A program made the translations under genes and the position numbers. The notes beneath the pieces are model-generated. The model was not told the origin of the DNA. It saw only the letters and a program-made list of their open reading frames with translations, and did no database searches. Positions 48,690-60,099 of a DNA stretch of 64,000 bases are shown here, in pieces. Position 1 is the first letter of the stretch; each line of letters begins with the position of its first letter. The DNA comes from Homalodisca vitripennis (lineage: Eukaryota > Arthropoda > Insecta > Hemiptera > Cicadellidae): assembly GCF_021130785.1 (NCBI RefSeq), contig NW_025776805.1, forward strand, positions 1 to 64,000, written 5' to 3'.

Positions 48690-49350
48690 ATTACGTTTGT
48701 TGTTATTTTAATAGGAAAAACTTTAATTTTGGCTATCAAAAATCCTTTTGTACCATAAGTGCACAAAAATAATCGGTTAAAAATGTCTTTAAGTTAGATA
48801 TACGCACACATTTTTTGTGACTCATTTCATAACATAATTGACAAACAAGCGTTAAGATTACTAACAAATTTTTTGTCTTATAGACGTCTTAAAGATATTG
48901 TTTTGCATTTTATAGTAGGGTAAATATAGGCAATGTGTTGAAACTAGTGAATGCTAAATTAATGAAGATTACAATTTATTATTTAAATGATGTATAATTG
49001 TTTAAACTGAATAATTCTTAAAAACGGACTAATTACATGTTTGAAAATTAAATATGGTTTCAAAATTTTACTTTATTATTATATTATTTACCGAGATATC
49101 TACCAGAGCTCTATTCCTCCTTAAAAAAGAAACTTAGTAGACAATTGAATTTATATAGTTACAGGAAAACCTTGTTAGATTACATTGTAACCAAAATATA
49201 GACTTCATTTCACTATAAAAATAGTTTTATTTTCATGATAAAATATAATAAATCGCTGTGGAGGATCTTGGTGAACATGTTTTACATAATGATAAGTTAT
49301 GTAGTTTTCGTATAGTTTGACGTCATTTTATGTGGCTACAGTGGAACATT
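48690..49350 (+). repeat. Repeat W, copy at 48.7 kb
   Basis: The clearest W copy: 'aatccttttgtaccataagt' (48,741), 'cattttatagtagggtaaat' (48,906), 'actagtgaatgct', 'taccagagctctattcct' (about 49,100), 'tttcatgataaaatataata' (49,231) and 'gtggctacagtgg' (49,331). The order matches the 21.7 and 26.5 kb copies. It follows module M by about 200 bases. Confidence 0.75.
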
Positions 49351-50320
49351 AATTTAAATAAATTACTGAGAACATTTCTATTTTTAGAATAATTTTCTAT
49401 TAAAATTATTTTATTTTTATGATTAAATTACAAGAAATAAATTATCACTTAACTGGTTCAGCGAATTTAATAACTTTATTTTCCTTGCAATAACACATGG
49501 TTTTATATGTTAATGGGTAATTTTGGAAAGCATAAGGTATTATTAGACATTTTGTTTTTCTATCTTATGCCTTATACATCCTCCATCAAGCCTTTTGTAA
49601 TTAAATATAGGAATTGTAAATTTTTGCGCATTCATGTGGTTCTGTTTCATTACTAAAAAATATTGTTTTTTCATTTACTGTGTACAACCTATGTTTAGAT
49701 AATAGTATAGCTAATGTTTATTTACTGTAGAGTAATAGGCTAAACATCAGATACCGTAACATAAAATCACGTAAATAAATCATTATAATGAGGAAAGTAT
49801 AAACGTCATTCGAGCAGAAAATACATAAACGTGCAGAGCCCTCACAGTGCTTCTATATCTTCCTCAAACTGTTACATTCAACCTAATCTAACTTAACCAA
49901 CAGGTATTAGGATACATTTGTTTGCTAGTAAAGCGTATTCCCTATTTCAGAAAGGAACAACCATGTAAGTAAAGGGCTCATACAAACCTTTTGCGTGCTG
50001 AAGTAAAGCCCGCTTGTTCAAACATTAATAATTACTGTCCTCAAAACTAGTAAATACGTAGCTTTTTTTAGCGAGCTCTTTTGGTTTTAAAGAACAATGT
50101 GCTTTTTACGTGAATTTTTTCCATCAGTAAGTTTCTTTACTATATCTTCAAACTTTGATTTTCATCATTGTTAAGTGCGTATGTAAGTTTATCTCTATCT
50201 CAGTAGGTAAAAAAGTTTTTTTAATGTTTTTAGATAAAAAAACACGTATAGGGGCAATGGCATCAAAGTAAAATACTAATTTTATCAAATATCAACTTCT
50301 TTAATAATCATTTAACTCCA
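49350..50320. other. AT-rich spacer
   Basis: No coding or RNA signal recognised. Continues between W and the next module M, so it probably belongs to the same ~2-kb unit. Confidence 0.4.
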
Positions 50321-50455
50321 GCACACAGAGGAGGACTACAAGTAAACACCATGCAATGGCCAGAGGCAGAACCAGGACCAGGACTTCACATGGCTGAGTA
50401 ATTTTAACATTTAGACATCACGATTTCCCCCTCTCGACTATTTCTTCAATATAAC
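50320..50455 (+). repeat. Module M core, copy at 50.3 kb
   Basis: 'accatgcaatggccagaggc', then 'agaaccaggaccaggacttc', then 'acatggctgagtaatttta' align base for base with the cores at 28.86, 34.79 and 48.48 kb. A 'ccatggaaac' start is not evident here. It lies about 2.07 kb after the previous module M, the shortest clear spacing in the clean part of the window. Confidence 0.65.
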
Positions 50456-50869
50456 GACAGCATCCTAGTTTTTAATTTTGTATTGATTGGTTGATTATTT
50501 CATTCAAATTCTTTCGAAGTATGTAAGGATTGTAATTTTTAACGAATGTCACTTCATTTATGAGTATATGGAAGATTTAGTTTTAGCTGTTATTAATTAT
50601 CCCGCTCTCCGTAACAAAAGAGTCCCGGGAAGAATAGCTGATCAACAATATTCCTTGTCAACAAATCAATTTTGATTTTTTTAAACTATTTTATGTAGTT
50701 TATAAAAAAATATACAGCTGTTTTGTGAGAAGTATTTCTTTACTAATTGTTTTAAAGCAATATTTTAAGCGTTTTTAGAAAGACTAAATGTAGAAAATTA
50801 ATTTAAACTAATATGTTCCTAGCCTGCTAAATTAGTATTGCCTTACTAATTCATGTTAAATTTTAAAAA

Positions 50870-51150
50870 CTCCATAATATTAAATACAGTTTTATAAAGG
50901 TTTGTAAGAAAATACGGTCTATACATTTTGCATCATTCGGTTGGTTACTAAAAAACGTACACTAGAGCTCTCTTTCTTTGTAGAATAAATAAAAATATCC
51001 AATTAAAGTGATAAGTAAGGGCGATTAAAATTATATTCCATTGTCAATTTTAAATATTTTACATTCTAATTGTAACTTAAAATAATTAAAATTCTGTTTC
51101 ATAACTAAATAGAATATCTCTTTCGCTTATAACTTCTAAATCGACTAAGA
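50870..51150 (+). repeat. Repeat W, partial copy at 50.9 kb
   Basis: 'acactagagctctctttc' (about 50,958) and 'attccattgtcaattttaaa' (about 51,035) match 26,753-26,850. 'tctgtttcataa' takes the place of the 'tttcatgata' landmark. It comes after module M as at 48.3-48.7 kb. Confidence 0.55.
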
Positions 51151-51249
51151 AAACCTGCTGATTAAACTATTACCATAAAGGTTTTACTCGTTTTGAACAC
51201 TGTAAATAAAATAAAAGTACTAAAAAAATTTAAAATTCCCAAGAGACTA

Positions 51250-51655
51250 TTAATTTTTGGCTTTATCCATTATGAGTAAATTGTTATCGTGGTTATTGAG
51301 TTCCGGGCCTATCAACAAAATGCTGGACTGGACTAGTAAACATAGACTTAAACTAAACCAGGAAAAAACTAAACCAATTATGATGTCTCATTACCAATCT
51401 TTGATCGATTTTACATCTGTACGTAACGTTGCTGTAGATGCAACTTTCCTACCTAATTATAATAAGGTAAAAAACTAAGGACTGACAATAAACTGTATTT
51501 TAAGGTGGATTGATGCAGTGACAGAGACGTGTAAGAACGTTTTTACATCAATACATTCACTAATACACTGGAAAGAGTTTTGCCGTATCACATAAAACTG
51601 TTAAATATATAATATTAATAACCATATCTTTTTTCAGCGAGCGCATTTAACGGTA
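51250..51655 (+). pseudogene. LINE reverse transcriptase C-terminal fragment (CR1/Jockey type)
   Basis: The plus-strand frame reads INKMLDWTSKHRLKLNQEKT, matching the thumb entry of non-LTR reverse transcriptases (W-x(6)-L-x-LN-x-x-KT). It then continues through LPNYNKVKN, a stop, LGLTINCILRW-like sequence, and CKNVFTSIHSL. The latter corresponds to the LG-x-x-x-D-x-x-L-x-W and C-x-x-x-F-x-SLHSL block that follows in CR1-type proteins. The motif A and YADD regions are missing on the left and the 3' end fades after about 51,650. It is a short internal remnant, on the opposite strand to the 18-20 kb LINE and too diverged to be the same copy. Confidence 0.75.
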
Positions 51656-51659
51656 CACA

Positions 51660-53738
51660 CTAATGTTTAGCAAATTTACTCTTTAGGTCAATACAGATAA
51701 TTTAGTGCATGGTTTCAATATCAGTTATTGCGTATTTCTGATTTAATTCAATTTTAGCAAAAGTTCACAATGGTTGCAAGTAATCTTTGAAAATTCAGGT
51801 AACTAATCTGTTTCTAATATTAATTTTAAAATTTTTTCTGTCAACTGTGTATACTCCGTTCAACGTGTTTGGTGATTATGTGTTGTTTTCTGAAGCAACT
51901 GAAAAGTTAGTACCAATTTTATGTTAATAGAAAAATAAATTTTGTAGGACCACGAATGTTTAACCGTATTCCACCTTAAGTAAAAGGTAATTAATCACAC
52001 AATCATTCATTCGTTTGGCAAATCTTTAAAAAGATTGTTGTTTATAGTCAATGATATTGAAAATTCAATGTTTAATATATAGGTATAAACATTTTTGTCA
52101 CTAACCATTTTATGTCCCGTTATTACATGCACATCTTCTACTTTAAAAAATCATATTTATAAGTCTGTTAGCGTTCCGTAATTATTGTATTTTTTTTAGT
52201 GCTGTACGTTTTGTATTCTTATTTACAAAAAATGTTTGTATTTCTTGCAATCTTGATTGTTTTATTAGACTCTGAACCACTATTCTTTTATTTTGGCTTT
52301 GCTGTAAGTGGATTATATTATCAATACAAAAAACCTATTCATTATCTAATGCCTAATGAAACTGTTAAACATTTCTATTTCATGTATATACTTTATACTA
52401 AAATTTGCATGTGTTTTTAATTTAATTTACTTTTGCTTCACATGACTTACATTATGATGTTAGAATTCTCCGAACAGATTCTAGATTCGCCTTAGAGGAA
52501 TCGTACTTGGTTTGTCTCTTTTGATTTAGAGTAGTGTTCTGTTAGCCATAAATTGATCATTCTCTCTTTTGCATGCAATATGTGTCACACATTGTAAATG
52601 ATCTTTATCTTATATATTTGCTGTAAATACCGCAAATTATCTTTATCCTATATATTTTCTGTAAATAAGGAAAATGAAAAAAAATATTGACATGAAAGAG
52701 GCAAGAGAGATGTAGACTGTTTGTAACTTAGTTCGAACTTTCGAACAACCAGACGTAATCAAGGACGTTTTATAATTGTAGAAGAATTCTATAATTACTT
52801 AAGTGTTTGTCAGTGAGGTTGGTAAATCAAGTTTACACATTGATCATATTAATAAAAGGTCCAAAGGTGATGGCAGTCACACTCTTTTCATGTCATAAAT
52901 AGAGTTTATGCTGTGGTCTTGACACATACATATTTATTTCGAAACATTCCAGTCTTTAACAGTACCTTTGGTATGTTTGGCATTATTGATTATTGATAAA
53001 TCCAAACCTACATTGATTATATTTTTACGAGAGCTACATTAATTTATTAGATAGTAATAAATATCAACTCAAGGGCTGTAGAATCGTTTATATTAGATAT
53101 TCAATAAGCCTTGTTGTTTGGTTTTTTAAGATCAAATAGTAATTTTAAAAATGGCATTCAAACAAATAACATTTCTCGTTATCAGATAAATTTATTAAAA
53201 GAATCAACAAGTAAAACTACAAAACGCTTTGTGTGAGTGAGAACGATCATACGGTTAAATTCCTATCAACTGTCTAAAGTGAATTATACTTACTCGTATA
53301 AAGGCGCTCAAATAAACATCTTTGGTGAATAAAGAAATAAGATATAGCCTATGTTATTGAATTGGGAGCCTTCTTATATTATCCAGATCTCTTCTATTTT
53401 AGCGTTCTTCTTATGGACAGTTTAAATAGGTTTAACTAATACACAATCGTAAGTATTGTTTCATCAATCGCTGAGTAGTAATAAACGTAGAAACCTATTT
53501 TGAACGTAAAAAGTAAATAGAAAAATTTTATTATTGATAAGGTATAAAACAACAAAGTATTTAATAAATGGGAATTGTTAAAAGACAATTTGGAGTGGTA
53601 CTCCTTCAATGAAGAAGTTTGTATTTTTCTAATGATAAAGTAAAAAAATTTTCTCTTATCCCCAAAAGTATTAGTATACGATAATATGGTTATTTGGGTT
53701 ATAATTCTACATTCTATACTACCCATCTATACTTATAT
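51660..53738. other. AT-rich spacer with a small tandem duplication
   Basis: No gene recognised; the 73- and 96-residue frames at 52,199-52,420 and 53,436-53,726 are hydrophobic, AT-driven and without motifs. Within it, 52,593-52,672 contains two head-to-tail ~37-base units, each with 'tctttatc.tatatat' and 'ctgtaaata'. Confidence 0.45.
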
Positions 53739-53740
53739 AT

Positions 53741-53777
<37 letters not shown>
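53738..53777. repeat. (TA)n microsatellite
   Basis: Uninterrupted alternating T and A for about 35-40 bases. Confidence 0.95.
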
Positions 53778-53778
<1 letters not shown>

Positions 53779-55415
53779 CCTTATATCGTGCATATTAAAC
53801 TATAGGAACAAAATCAACATATATTACCAACAATCATAATATATAGTGAGTAATTTGATGTATGATTCTATAGGGGATATCACAACCACTAGCTGGAAAA
53901 AAATTATTTGAGAAAAAAAATTTGGTTCTTAAAAAAAAAAAACGGCTTTAAATTTGTTACTATGAATTATATGTGACGGTTTCAAAAGTCCAATATTAAG
54001 GGTCAAGATTGGGTTCAATAGGGATCCAAAACACAAAATCCAATAAATCAGACGCTTCCTAAAGAACATATTATTTTAGACATTTACGAAGGTTATTAAA
54101 GTTACGTTTAATATGTGATTTGCGAAGACTGGACTTCGTGTTGTATTAGTGTAATATAATTTGTTCACTGTACTAATTAAATTCATTTACTCTGTTTATT
54201 TCCGTATCATTATTTTAAAACCGTAAGACCAATGGAAAAGTATTCAATGAAAATAAGGGAAATCCCATTTAATATCATTCTAATCAATGCTGCTACATCT
54301 AATTCAATGTTGCTATCATCCAAGGACAACTATGCAGAAAAACAGATATGCAGACATAAAGTTTATCCAGCCGAAGGAATGGAGGGATTCGCTACAGCTC
54401 AGCCAATTAACCATTGATTATAATGGCATTGCTCCTACTAACACGGTGAAAGACCAGGTTAATTAAATTGTCAAAGTAAACTATAATTTTTCTGAGCAAT
54501 TGCAAACATTTAAAACTTCTAAACTTTAATAAAAGATCTCTGGATTTTTTGTAAGTTCAGCTCTCACCAACAGCAGAAACCTCAGACATAAAGGTAACAG
54601 TTCTGATGACTGCACAGTTTTTGCACGGAAAATGAAGCCATCAGCTCTCCGCGCTTGATTACTCGCCGGTCCGTGTTCCCCCGAGTATTTTTTCATCTCT
54701 CCAACTCATTTCACCTGTTTTTATCATTATAGCTTACACGACCAAGATTAAGATTTCAATACGTTTTATTCACCTTCTTTCTTTAACGAGTTTGTACAGT
54801 TTTATAAAAGTAAACTTTCTGTGAAATAAATAGTATCTCTAGGCTACCAGTCTTTGTATGTTGATGTAAGTTGATAATCAAACAGCTATTGATAGCAAAA
54901 CAGCGTAATTCACATGAAAATACTAAATCTATACAAATGCAAACGAATTACTAATAATAAGGGATCTAAATCTAGTTCGTGTTAGAAATTCAAGTCTGCA
55001 ATACACTTCTATTTTTGTAAAATACCAAACATAAGTACAAGATTCTTACTTCCTTCTGAGAGCCCACTTCCGAATGAAATAGGATCCTCATATTGTTCCA
55101 CCAGTGGTTGTTGTTGTTGTACCAGTGGTTCACAGCCAATAAAACGTCTGAATGATAGCTCTGCACCTTTGAGGTAGTTAACCGTAACTAAACAGTTCTT
55201 AATTTTTACACCATTAATAATCGAGTTTTTAATAAAAGTTTGAATTTTTACTTTTAACTTTATACAAAATAATTACCGAAGCTTTTCTTAGTATTTTATA
55301 AAAGCCGCCATGTCATGTTAATGTATTCATTTAAATATTATTTGCTTTCAATATTCATCGGATTGTAAAATGCAGATAGTACAACAAATGGATTTCATAG
55401 AATGTGATTTATCAC
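53778..55415. other. Spacer without identifiable genes
   Basis: A GC-moderate patch at 54,550-54,700 and a (GTT)4-like run near 55,112 are the only standouts. No protein similarity seen in the 61-residue frame at 54,232-54,417. Confidence 0.4.
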
Positions 55416-55419
55416 AACT

Positions 55420-55690
55420 AATACGGGTATTACAAATGTGAAAGTGAGTTTGTTGGTTTGTTACACTTTCACGTTGAAAGCTGTTTAAACAATTAGTACT
55501 GGATTTTTCTTTTGGTACCTTATAGACGATATAGGCCTATTATTTTTCTGAAAATTCCTCCAGAGTAACGCCCTACTAGACTCTCATCTTGGCCTCTAGG
55601 ATCTTTATCGCACAGACGGACAGTCGGAAGGTCAAACGATACGGTGTCCGTTCTCGTTGTAAACAACTATACATTTTTTACTTTTCATAA
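55420..55690 (+). mobile_element. Possible Helitron-like / DINE-like element fragment
   Basis: 'attacaaatgtgaaagtgag' is followed by 'tttgttggtttgttac' and 'actttcacgttgaaagctg'. This resembles the head of widespread insect non-autonomous elements ('attataaatgcgaaagt', then a GTTTGT-type run, 'ttacgctttcacg', and a run-on to 'gctgaaccgat'). The expected continuation about the target and the 3' end are not found, so boundaries are guesses and the class is uncertain. Confidence 0.35.
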
Positions 55691-57000
55691 AAAATCAAAA
55701 TATGTTTACAACAAATTTATGGTTATTACATATAATTTTAAACTATGTTAGTGCTAATGGGTAAACTGATAAATACAATTTCTTAATTTTCTTTCTAATT
55801 ATACATTAAATTCTGACCTTAAAATATGACCTAACGTCTGAAAATTATTTATTACTTACCATGGATAAATAAGAATGCAGATAATATATTTGGTCTTTTA
55901 CTGGACAAAACAGAAGAACTCACTTTACGACGCAGCTTATTTTTGGTCTTGAACAAATAATATTAATAAAACCTTTATAATTAATAGACTAAATTCTAGA
56001 TCCCTTGTTAAGTACCTGGCCAAACTTATAAATTGGTTACTCTGAAATGTTTATGAATTCTTATCCATCGATTTTAAATTATACATTTATTTTTTTGTTT
56101 GTACACTGTAAAGCAATCGCCACAGTATAACCAATTTTGTTGAGTTAATTACCGCAAATAATTAGTAAACGTTAATAATCAACAATAACAATAACAACAG
56201 TGGTTTATAGTTTATTGGTTTGAATGCGAATCATGTGTCGATTACGAGTGTAACTGGATGAATAATATCCTATTGGTTCACACCTTCATTGTCATTTATG
56301 TGGTTTGGCAACCGTTTTGTATTTGTGCCGTAATATTTGGAAAAGTACTTTTTGTGTATCTTAATTTATGTATAAAGTAGAACCAAGCTAAAAATGTATT
56401 ATTTGATATAAATGTCTAATTAATACCAATATGGTTCTACAAAGACACGTGTTCTGTCCAAATAATATAGTTACATTCGTTAAAATATTAAAATAATCAA
56501 ATTCCATTAATCCAACATTTGTTAAGGTACCTGTTGCGATCCACAGTAACATAGTGTAATGTATTGTTATAATCTTTTACTATTTTCCTTATTAACATTT
56601 ATATTTCTGGTTCATCAATTATATTGGTATTACAAATCATGCAACTATTTAAGAAACGTTTTGCATTGGCGGACCAATCTCGCGATCGTTTTAAAACCTA
56701 TCACATAAAAGCATCATCCATCTCTTATAAAACTAGAGCCTTTCTCTTTCACTCACATGCTCTTCCAGCAACCATGTAACACCACGTAAATTATTTGCAG
56801 TCTATTCGAGTTCTTATTTCAGTCCTTTTAATTTAATAATATTAATGGTAAAGTGCGTAGAAATATTACAAAAAACATTGGCTAAAACCAATGAAAACGT
56901 TGCGAAAACTGTTTTTATTTTAACTAACTACGAGTCTCTGAACATTTATGTTCAGAGAATCTACGAACAATGTATTTTCATGAAGAAAAAAATATTTAGG
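55690..57000. other. AT-rich spacer
   Basis: Nothing recognised before repeat X copy 3 starts at 'ggcgccaaaagat' (57,000). Confidence 0.45.
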
Positions 57001-57569
57001 GCGCCAAAAGATAAAGAATGAGACACACATATGATATATAATTAACAGTTTCCACTTCAACATTATTTTATATCCATAGAAACAACAAAGGTCTGATATT
57101 TTAATGTTTTTGATCATTAAATGGTATTAGGAGTTACGTGTCAGCACCCTTCAAGGTCGTTCAAATTACAGCCCGTCAGATAATTTCTATAATTAGTACA
57201 ATGTGATGGTTAGTAGCTGGACGAGGACTAAGACTTACAAAGATAAGTTACTTCTAGTTTTAAATAATCAAAGTTTCTCCTATTAATAGCTCTTGATACC
57301 CAAGCAATTAAATTTTAGTTTTTAGTGACTATTAAAATACAACACAAAACACATGAACTGTTTATATAAAATGATGACTTGATTCCAAATTTAAAAAAAA
57401 GTTCAAATGTATTATTTCGTTCAATTTTATTTTATTTTTCAAAGACTTTCATTGATTTTCTTTATAGAAAGCTACTAAACTTGTTTTTGGGCTGTTTTAA
57501 TCCTCTCTGTACCCAAAGCGTGCAGGGAGAACTGGGTTCAATCATTATCCAAATTCTAAGCGTCACAGC

Positions 57570-57998
57570 AAGTCAAGTCAAGTCAAGTCGCTGTGACTGT
57601 GGGGGGGTGGATCCCCCACATCTTTCAAGGCCTCTGCCGGTTAGGCTTTTGCCTTGTGTCTCGAGGGTCATAGCCCTAGTAGCTTTCGCTACCTGTCAGT
57701 GGGGTGAAGTGTCGTGGTGCAGTCGAAGTTGTAGTCGATGTCATCAGTCATCCATAGGAAGACGCAGTTGGGGGACCTCCTGGGCGCGAAGCTCACGGAT
57801 GTGATCCCACGGTGAGGACTCTGCAGCTTCCTCAAGGCTCGATGTCAGGCCTTCTACGAAGCTCTTCATGGTAGGGACGTTGGACGAAGCCCTGACTACG
57901 GTGTTCCTCACGAACCAGGGCGACCCGTGGCCCGCCGGAGACACACGCTCTGGACAGCGAGCAACTGCCTCCTTGCGGTCTTTCAGGTGAGGCGGTCC
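57570..57998 (-). mobile_element. Jockey-clade LINE 3' end inserted in X copy 3
   Basis: GC-rich, minus-strand insertion of about 430 bases. The remaining open frame (about 57,995 to the stop near 57,744) gives HLKDRKEAVARCPERVSPAG, then PWFVRN, then NVPTMKSFVEG and a helical tail. This resembles the extreme C-terminus of Jockey-type ORF2 (PW-[FY]-VRN ... IPT-x-x-x-[FI]). A ~170-base 3' UTR follows, ending in four copies of GACTT instead of poly-A. The flanks read 'cacagc' on the left and 'catagc' on the right, a plausible imperfect ~6-base target duplication; copies 1 and 2 have an unfilled 'cacaccagt'. It is 5'-truncated, as usual for LINEs. It may belong to the same family as the 42.5-45.4 kb fragment, but there is no overlap to test. 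Confidence 0.75.
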
Positions 57999-59664
57999 AT
58001 AGCAGTTTTGAACTGCTTTCCATAGTTGATGACAAATATTTAATATTTTTATGAGAAGAATGTTCTCATGAACGTCTTCGAGCAAATTTTTGGACGTTTT
58101 TTTGTTAGGCTAAATATTAATTTTAGTTTTAAATTAGTGTACGTTACCTGACTAACATTAGTAATACACAACTACATCACGTTTGATGTTTAAAACTCAA
58201 TAATTAAAAATAAGGTTTCAAATAGTTTTAAAGAAAGATATATTCTACAATTTTTAAGTAGTTCCGTTAGTTTACGTAAACATTCACCAGAGCACACGCA
58301 TCCACAGTACAAGAGAAGACATGACAAATAAGAATTATGCAGTAATAAAACTTCTTACTTAGATTTCATTTCCATCCTCTAATAGTATTCTTGATATTAC
58401 TAATAATCATTTAATTTCTGTTTGGTGGTGAACAAAAATAAATCATTCGTATACAAATGCGTCTGCTGAACTTCTAACTCGAGAGGAAACCCTCTTAAAG
58501 TACATCATTCTCAGAATGACTCCAGTACAGAACTGGTTTATAATGAGAATTTTGCTAACAGTATCAATAAATTTTATAACTTTTCCACCGAGTTGGAATT
58601 TTCATTCATTTATTATATGTTATAAGTGGCCTATTACTCGTTCTGAGACTAACATTTTAATCATATCAGGATATAAAGCAATTATTAATGGTCAGAAACA
58701 AATTTTTATTAGTTCTAAACGTTTTCATACGTGTACTTCCGTTAGTTTTGTTATTTTAAAACGTCCTTCAAGCAATAAAGTTTAAGAAAATGAAACGATT
58801 TGACTATTTTGTTTTTTCAAAATATCCCTTAAAACATAAAATACTGTGCTGATTTTTTGTTATCTAATAATGAAAACAATTGCTAGCCTGTTTTTAATTC
58901 CAAGAGAACTTTTAAGCAATGGACAATGGATAAATTTAATATCTTTTTTACCAAAAAACTTATAAAAAATGTCTCTCTAATCTTATACATTATCACCTTA
59001 CTGTAATAATTATTCTGACTTATTACAGACTCTATATTTCCAGAATTAAATAATTAAAAATTTTAATGTACATTTAAAGTAAAAAAGTACGAAAATTTTT
59101 TATCTCAAATCCCTACTAATAATTTAGAAACGTTAAGCCCACGATTTGGGGTGAAAGGATCACTGAAAGGGCCACTTTAAGGCTCTCTTCAGGATGGCGT
59201 CCATTCTCCTTGTTATGGACGACCTGTTTAGGTCTGTAACTGGCCTTTTCACACAGTTTTATGCGAATGAGATGACATGATAATTCTTGTAACTGGTAAA
59301 TTTAAAAACCTCAGTCACGTTTAATAACCTTAATAAACACCCTAAAGGGAGCATTACAATGGTGTAATAGGAATTGTCTTTGTTTTAACCCGACACAGGC
59401 TGCCCTTGTCAAACTTGGAGGAGGGCATCATTTGGAGCCATCGGTCCTCCTTCTTACCGAGGAGGCTCTAATATCGATTTTATGTCTCAAGTTAAGTTCT
59501 AAATGTTGTTGACTAGTGATTGAATTCAGGACTGGAAATGTACGTTGCGAAGAGAATATGGTTATTTAATGCAGTTCATGCTTCCGATCTGGGGGTTTTA
59601 TGGTCTATATGTAGAAGCTATAATTGCCGTGGATTTATATCTCCGGGATTAGATAGTACTAACT

Positions 59665-59830
59665 TTGGGGCTGTTGTCTAGTGGTTAAATACTCATCCCT
59701 ACGTGATCTGGCCTGCATCCTAAGGGTAATCTGTCTCACAATAACCGGAGGTAAACCCAAACTGACCTGGTTACTGGCTTAGATGTTTGTCTTAATCTAC
59801 TTCGTTTCTGTATTGTAATATTAAGGATGA
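59665..59830 (+). repeat. tRNA-like (pol III) module, probably an old SINE, in X copy 3
   Basis: 'ggggctgttgtctagtggtt' (59,667) resembles the 5' end and A box of tRNA-Asp/Glu/Gly-type SINEs. 'ggcctgcatcc' (59,710) occupies the B-box position with three differences from GGTTCGATTCC. The body runs through 'ataaccggaggtaaaccc' to 'cttagatgtttgtc'. The spacing of the boxes fits a pol III promoter. The matching segment at 33.1 kb shares the body, so it predates the X duplication. Confidence 0.5.
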
Positions 59831-60099
59831 TTGTTTACTCACCTCAGTAGGAAGGGCCTTATCTTATATTACGCTATAAATGAGTTGTTAAAATAGCTAT
59901 GCTGATTCAGTGTATAGTGTGTTACACATAATTAGAATATATATCTCAACGATTTACCTTTGGCAAACCCTTCAGGATTATGATGTTTTCAAACGAATTA
60001 TTTGTTCAAGGGGGTTTCACAGATCAACACAATACTCTTTTTATTCCTAAAAAATTTTGACTTAAATTATATGCGTTTTAAAATGTTGGACATTGTGCG

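Noticed and set aside
52199..52420. Hydrophobic 73-residue frame as a small membrane protein
   Set aside because: Composition follows AT-rich DNA, the stated start is not a clear ATG context, and nothing supports expression.
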